Positions 58,601-64,000 of a stretch of 64,000 nucleotides of DNA are shown here, in pieces. The notes beneath the pieces were generated by a model, which saw only the letters and a program-made list of their open reading frames with translations, was not told where the DNA came from and did not search any database. The stretch comes from Rhynochetos jubatus. Taxonomy: Eukaryota > Chordata > Aves > Eurypygiformes > Rhynochetidae. Location: positions 5,952,001 to 6,016,000 of the forward strand of contig CM050655.1 of NCBI GenBank assembly GCA_027574665.1, written 5' to 3'. Numbering within the stretch: the first letter of the stretch is position 1; each line of letters begins with the position of its first letter. The position numbers were made by a program, and so were the translations under genes.

Positions 58601-61600
58601 CCCCATACAGCCCTGAGCCGCAGTTACTGGGAAACGGGCCACGTGAAATCCGGAACCCTGGTTTGTTTTATTTATTTATTTTCAGGAAACAGGCGAAGAA
58701 GAACAGCTACATGCAGGTAGACTGTGCTTTAAACCAGATATGAGATGTATTTCTGCCACAGAAACACCAGGCAAGAGGGCTGACAGTTAAAGGCAGTAGG
58801 TGTGGAAGGCTGCCTGCGGGGAGGATCAGCTCCAAAAGCCGAAACGGGGTCACCTGAAAAAGGAGTTTGTAAGATGCCTTTGGGGAAATAAACTGGATGC
58901 ATAATGAGGGAGAACTAATCTGGAGTTTGAGTCGAACACGGCTTTTTCTACAGTGACATATTTACTACATCAATAGCCAACCTAATAAAAAGAAGCAGGA
59001 AGCCTGACGTGAGCGGTACCAACAGAAGCGCTCCCGTGGCTGCAGGCCTTCGCCAGTTCTAGACAGGGGTACTGAGACCGCTCTTGGTAGGGTCGGTCCA
59101 GTCCCCGGCGGCAGGGTGGGCAGCTAGTCAAGAGACAAACTAGGGAGCTGTGACTCCTAACCAGGTAGATTTTTGCCAGAGCGCTGTCGCTGGTTGTCTG
59201 CTGTGTTTTCTAACATCTCGGAGTGTTTTCCGTTGAAGTATTGGTAAATTGAGAGATTATCACAGTGGTTTTTAAGGTTCTCTCAGGTACGTTACCCCAG
59301 TTTGGTTTTTTTCCCCTAGAAAACGGAGATGGGTCAGGTTGTATGGTTATATGGTAACTGGATATTTGACAGGTAGCAAGTAATACAGAAAATTAGTGAT
59401 TTTCTAAGTTGCCAGTACCTAATACCTGAAGCTGTGTTAGGCAAGAAATGAGACAGGTGACTTTATTGCTGTTTGAGCAACTGTTGTTGGTTTTAAGGTA
59501 CACAGTTCTTTATACTTTCGGAGAAGGCCAGTACCAATACTCAGATTTGCAGAGGAAGAGGCTCACGTTTTTTCTCAGACACGAATCTGTATAGGTATTT
59601 TGACATCTGTGTTTCACCATCTTAAAAGAGATGGTCTCTGTTCTTCACTTGTTTGTGTTTTACTTCATTTGTTAGATTTAATCGCAGAAAGGAGTAAATC
59701 ATCAACTTCTTTTTGCTTCTTTCCAAGTGACTTTGATCATGGTGAATAAACAGAGGGTTGTTTTGCCTCTCTGTTTGGCAAAATAGAGGGTGGCCTGAAT
59801 GTTTGGATGGCTTCATTACAAAGAAAAATGAACTAAGAATCTCTTGAAAGTTTTGGTTTCAGTAGCAGGAGCTCAAAGAAGAGAAACCTTGTCCATTCTG
59901 TCAGATTAAGAGGTTTTTAAAAGCCATAGGTTTTTTTACTGATAAGTTTTAATCCCCAAATGTATTTTTGTAGTGTATGTTTTGTCTAGTTTACCAAAAC
60001 CATTTTTAAATTACAGCAAAACCTTTCGTTTTTAAGCTTTCCTGTGCAGAAAATATTTCATGGCTCTATGAGAAACTGAAGTATGTAATATTTTCCTTCA
60101 AGTGCTCCAGGTTTATTGGCTGAGACTGTGCACAGCCTAAGAAGGAAAGCGTGTGCTTATGTCGCTGTGAAATTAAGACTACAGCGGAAGGTGGTTATGT
60201 ATAAGTAGTAGGGTGTCTGCTTCTGTAGGTAGACTGTAATACAGCAAAGAGCTACTGACAGGAATGCTGTTTTGATATCAGGGTAAGGGCACTGATTGCT
60301 GTTCTGCGGCAGAGCTTTTGAGGGCAGCATTGATGCCTGTGTGAATGTGCAGTTACTGGCTGCTGCCGAGATGTACTGAGACAGCACAGTACCTGGGAAT
60401 GGACATTTTTCATTCACCTATTAAAACAGTCCAAGAACTGTAAGGGTGTTTGTTGGAGGGGATGCTTTTCTATAACATGGTGGTTTATAGCACTTACTGA
60501 ATTATTCCTTTGAGTTTCTCTAAGGTAAGTTTTTCTTTGAACAAGGTGGCCTTGAAGCATTTTCTTACGTTGCATCTCTTCTGAAACTTGAACCATGACT
60601 TTGTTTTTCTTTATTGTCTTAGCTGTGAAGGACCCTACGGCCGTAGAAAGGGCAAATTTACTGAACATGGCTAAACTGAGTATCAAAGGACTCATTGAAT
60701 CGGCTTTGAGCTTTGGCCGCACTCTGGATTCTGACTACCCACCTTTGCAGCAGTTCTTCGTTGTCATGGAGCACTGCCTGAAGCATGGCCTTAAAGGTGT
60801 GGTAGTTGCTCTGGCTCTGTATTTCTCACCCCCAACATGCCATTTTTCTTCCTTCTTTCTCGAATGAGATAAAATCGGTGTGTTGTGTTGATTTAAGAAG
60901 TGAAAAGAATATGTAAATTGTCACCTCTTAAATTAATAGTGTAATTATTAATACTTCACAACGTATATTTCCATGTTTGCCAACTTTTTCTTTTGTGTGC
61001 CATTTGTTGTAAGCAGTCGGGGGATTACCACAACTGCTTGTATGTAAGTAGCTTATACTATAGCTAGTCACCCTTTTTATATTACTTTGTTCTAGCACAG
61101 CAGTTTTAAGTTCCCAGCACAGTAGTTGGCGAGATGGCTTTGGATACTGGTGAGTGTTGCAGTTATCTGGAAGTCTAGACTCAGCAGTTAACCCTTCTGT
61201 CACACCAGCTGCTTTGAAGGAAGCTCCTCCAGTAATTTAAATTCATTCAGTTACTTCATTTTTTCTTTTCCTAGTAAGAAAATCCTTTCTGAGTTACAAT
61301 AAAACCATCTGGGGCCCTCTGGAACTTGTGGAGAAATTATATCCAGAAGCTGAGGAGATAGCAGCAAGTGTCAGAGATTTGCCTGGCCTTAAGTAAGTAG
61401 TGCTGGTGAAAAACAGCAAGGACATGCAGGACCCGATTCTACAGATGTCTCCTGATTCCCTCTGGCATTAATCAAGCCTTTATACAGCTCACATGTGATA
61501 CTGGGGGAGAGCACAGGTGGAAGCTGTTAGCTTTCCATGTTCTGCACAAAACAGCTAAAGAAGTGGGATTTTCATGTTCTTTTCTGGGGGAAAAGTTTTC

Positions 61601-64000
61601 TGAATGGTGGACAAAAAGGATGCAAGAAGGACCAGGTTGCGTATCTAACAGCCTGCAGCGTAGAACTGCAGCAGACGCTTGAGTCTAGTTGGCAAAGGCT
61701 GTATAAAACCAAAAGGGAACATCCTGAAGAGGAAGGTGTTGGGCAGCTTGGCAGATTCCGGTGTGTAGGATCCTTCTCAAATGCAAATTTGTGCTGTGAA
61801 CTACAATCTTCTGTTCCTCTGCTTTTGTATTTAGCTTTATAATTGGCCACCCATTAAATCCCAGAAGGGTTTGGTTACGTTGTGACTGGTACGTGGCAGC
61901 ATGAGGGTTATAGTTTGCAGCTTTGGGCCTTGTCTACAGCACATAGCTATATAAATTATTATTTACCCTTGTCTCAGGCCACATGAAATAAGACCCTTTG
62001 ACAAGTGTGTTACACTCTTCCTGTCCTCACGCTGCACTTGGGGATCAGACTGGCTTTTTTTTTTTTGCATTTAAGTGCTTACCACTTAAGTGTGCGAGCA
62101 CTAGAAGAGGAAGATCTAGAAATTCAGGTTTAATTTGTTGGATATTAATATTTGCCAGTTAAGTACATTTTCATCTTCTTGAATTCTGCTTCCAAGATAC
62201 CACCGGATTTGTAAAGAACCATGAGTTCAGGACGTGCTGCGTAGACTCAGAGGATAGATTTGGAAGGCTGGCATGCGGGACGGGTTGTGATGGACATTCA
62301 GTTACTTTTCTCACCGTTCCTCTGAAGAATTCAGAAGCAAGTTGCAGAAAGGAGTCTGATATTTTGCAGACCTTTTGCTTCAGCTAGAGACAGGACCTTC
62401 AAGATTATTGTTACTGGCACTGTCAGGTTAAGAGAAAGGGTCTTATGGGAAAACAGCACCACTCTTAAAAAAATCTTCCCATGCTGGTATCCATGCTCAG
62501 TGTGGGAACACAGCATAGTCACATACAACGGTCTGTAGAAAGTTGTGTGTTTTCACTCTGAGCAAAACACTTTTACTGTCAGGCTCTTGTGCTCTCTGTG
62601 TTCCTGTTCTTTCCAGGGTCTGCTCCCAAGCCTAGGTGAGCAGATGGAAATTTTTCTGATACTATCCCAAAGTCAAAGCCTAGACATTATGGCTTCCTGG
62701 GCTGCATAACTCAACTGATAGTTTAAAACACCCTTTCAGAAATACCAATTGCTCTCCCAATGGACTGAGAAGATGTTTAAGACGCTGAGTGAAGTGATAC
62801 GTTGTTGACTGGGGACTGCTTGTCTTCATGCCCTTTTTTCCAGAACACCCCTGGGCCGTGCCCGGGCCTGGTTACGGTTGGCACTAATGCAGAAGAAGAT
62901 GGCTGACTATCTTCGCTGTTTAATCATTCAGAGAGATCTTCTCAGGTAAACGATTAAGTAGATTTTGTTTGTAATTTATTTTTAGTGGTTTAGTCTCCTG
63001 AAACCCCCCCCCAGCTATTATTTTCTATTTACTCCTTTTTAATATATCCTTGGTGTAGCCAGGCGTAGCTTCTGCACTGTGGGCTCATCTCTTCCAGTCC
63101 TGAGCGTAGAGGGACCAGACACTGCTGCCTCACCCGGATGGAGAGCCAGCTGGCGGGCGAGGCTTTTCTCCCAGTCATGTATGTGGGCCTTGTGCACCGT
63201 GCCCGACTGCTCTTTCGTAGATGAGGCGTTTACAGAAGGGCTCCCGCGACATGGCTCCACTTTGCAGAATATGGGCTAGAAAGCTGTGGAGGGGAGATGA
63301 GTTCACCCCTACGATGGTTTCCTGCTGGGATACCATTGTCTGGAGGGCTGTTGGCTTGAACTTGCCTTGCCTTTCACAGTTCTGAAACCGGCATTACTCT
63401 CTTCTAGTATAAATAACCCCTTCTCTTTTGAAAGCCTTTTTAGCATTTCAGTCTTTTCTGGGTCTCTTCTCTTACCCATTGAATCTCCTACTTGGCTTCT
63501 TTAATTTCAACTCTGTGTTCCTTCAAGTCCGGATCTTTTTTCATACAACTTAACTTTTTACCCATTTTTCTTTTGCCTTCTCTAATGTTTCTTAACAACA
63601 TAAGAACTGCCTGGCTCCGTGTGGCCAAACATCCATCTGCTGCTGGGTCCTATTCAAAAGTGGCTAAGAGCAAGTGTATAGGGAAGAGCTTTTTTTTTTG
63701 TTTATAAGGCAAAATAAGTGTTGTCCCCCAAATTTCCCAGCCCTCCAGCAGCTTGGGGCTCAGATTTCTGGAGTCAAAAGCAGTGCCTTTGTTTCTGATA
63801 GTCTCTGAGACAAAGCATGTACTCTTTCAGTTTTTAAATACTTAGGAGGTGAAAGTATGGGCAGACCCAGTTCATCTTTAAGGATGTTGGAGTAAAGTTA
63901 AGAGGAAACAATTCAGATTTCCGTGTCACTTTTAATTAACTTATTGCATGTAAACATACTGAATATACCAATGAGATGCAATTTTCTTCTTTAACAGTGA
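58141..64000 (+). CDS. RUFY2: RUFY2, RUN and FYVE domain protein (first five coding exons; continues off the right edge)
   Basis: Exons: 58141-58144 (ATG G only), 60623-60796, 61275-61392, 62844-62945 and 63998-64000 (first three bases of exon 5). Splicing gives [16 protein letters not shown] and continues through [42 protein letters not shown] and [14 protein letters not shown]. This is nearly identical to human RUFY2 (which starts M-A-T-K-D-P-T). The segment seen is the first half of the RUN domain; coiled coils and the C-terminal FYVE zinc finger lie beyond the window. RUFY proteins are endosome-associated adaptors that bind small GTPases and phosphatidylinositol 3-phosphate. All splice sites are GT-AG and phases agree (398 bases through exon 4, leaving AG to be completed by T). 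Confidence 0.94.
58145..60622 (+). other. RUFY2: RUFY2 intron 1
   Basis: A 2.5-kb intron beginning in the CpG island (gtgagc) and ending tcttag. The first 450 bases are G+C-rich; the rest is A+T-rich with no recognised exon or repeat. Introns 61393-62843 and 62946-63997 also hold nothing recognisable. Confidence 0.75.

Noticed and set aside
57818..58642. 274-codon minus-strand frame over the RUFY2 first exon
   Set aside because: CpG-island artefact, low-complexity Pro/Ala/Arg translation, overlapping several equally open frames.

Overview
This is vertebrate nuclear DNA, and almost certainly a bird. The coding sequence is split into short exons with GT-AG introns, each promoter sits in a CpG island, introns are short by mammalian standards, and there are copies of the CR1 LINE typical of birds and reptiles. 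No bacterial, viral or plasmid gene organisation was seen.

The window holds a conserved gene neighbourhood, TET1 - SLC25A16 - DNA2 - RUFY2, in the same order and relative orientation that I recall for human 10q21. From left to right: (1) 1-271, minus strand, the first coding exon of TET1 with the true N-terminus; the rest of TET1 lies off the left edge. (2) 272-about 7,000, TET1 intron 1, leading to a large CpG island at about 7,300-8,960 that should hold the TET1 promoter and non-coding first exon. (3) 9,000-16,250, the divergent intergenic interval, with two CR1 copies and several low-complexity tracts. (4) 16,654-30,599, plus strand, a complete nine-exon SLC25A16 of 320 residues. (5) 36,021-55,338, plus strand, DNA2 in 21 coding exons (about 1,030 residues), all in phase; only the tiny first coding exon is uncertain. 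(6) 58,141 to the right edge, plus strand, the first five coding exons of RUFY2, the fifth represented by only three bases.

The genes do unrelated jobs: a 5-methylcytosine dioxygenase, a mitochondrial carrier, a replication/repair nuclease-helicase and an endosomal RUN/FYVE adaptor. Their linkage looks like ancestral synteny rather than a functional operon.

The most notable signal is the last intron of DNA2 (54,660-55,281). It has no usable GT-AG pair in phase but carries a near-perfect U12-type AT-AC signature: ATATCCTTT at the 5' end, TTCCTTAAC as branch site, and AC at the 3' end. Using those borders gives a C-terminus that resembles mammalian DNA2. Major-class splice sites lie 42 bases inside the donor and 8 bases beyond the acceptor, so the two spliceosomes could compete. 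I did not find an undescribed multi-gene system. All gene calls rest on reading translations against remembered family sequences; no database search was run.
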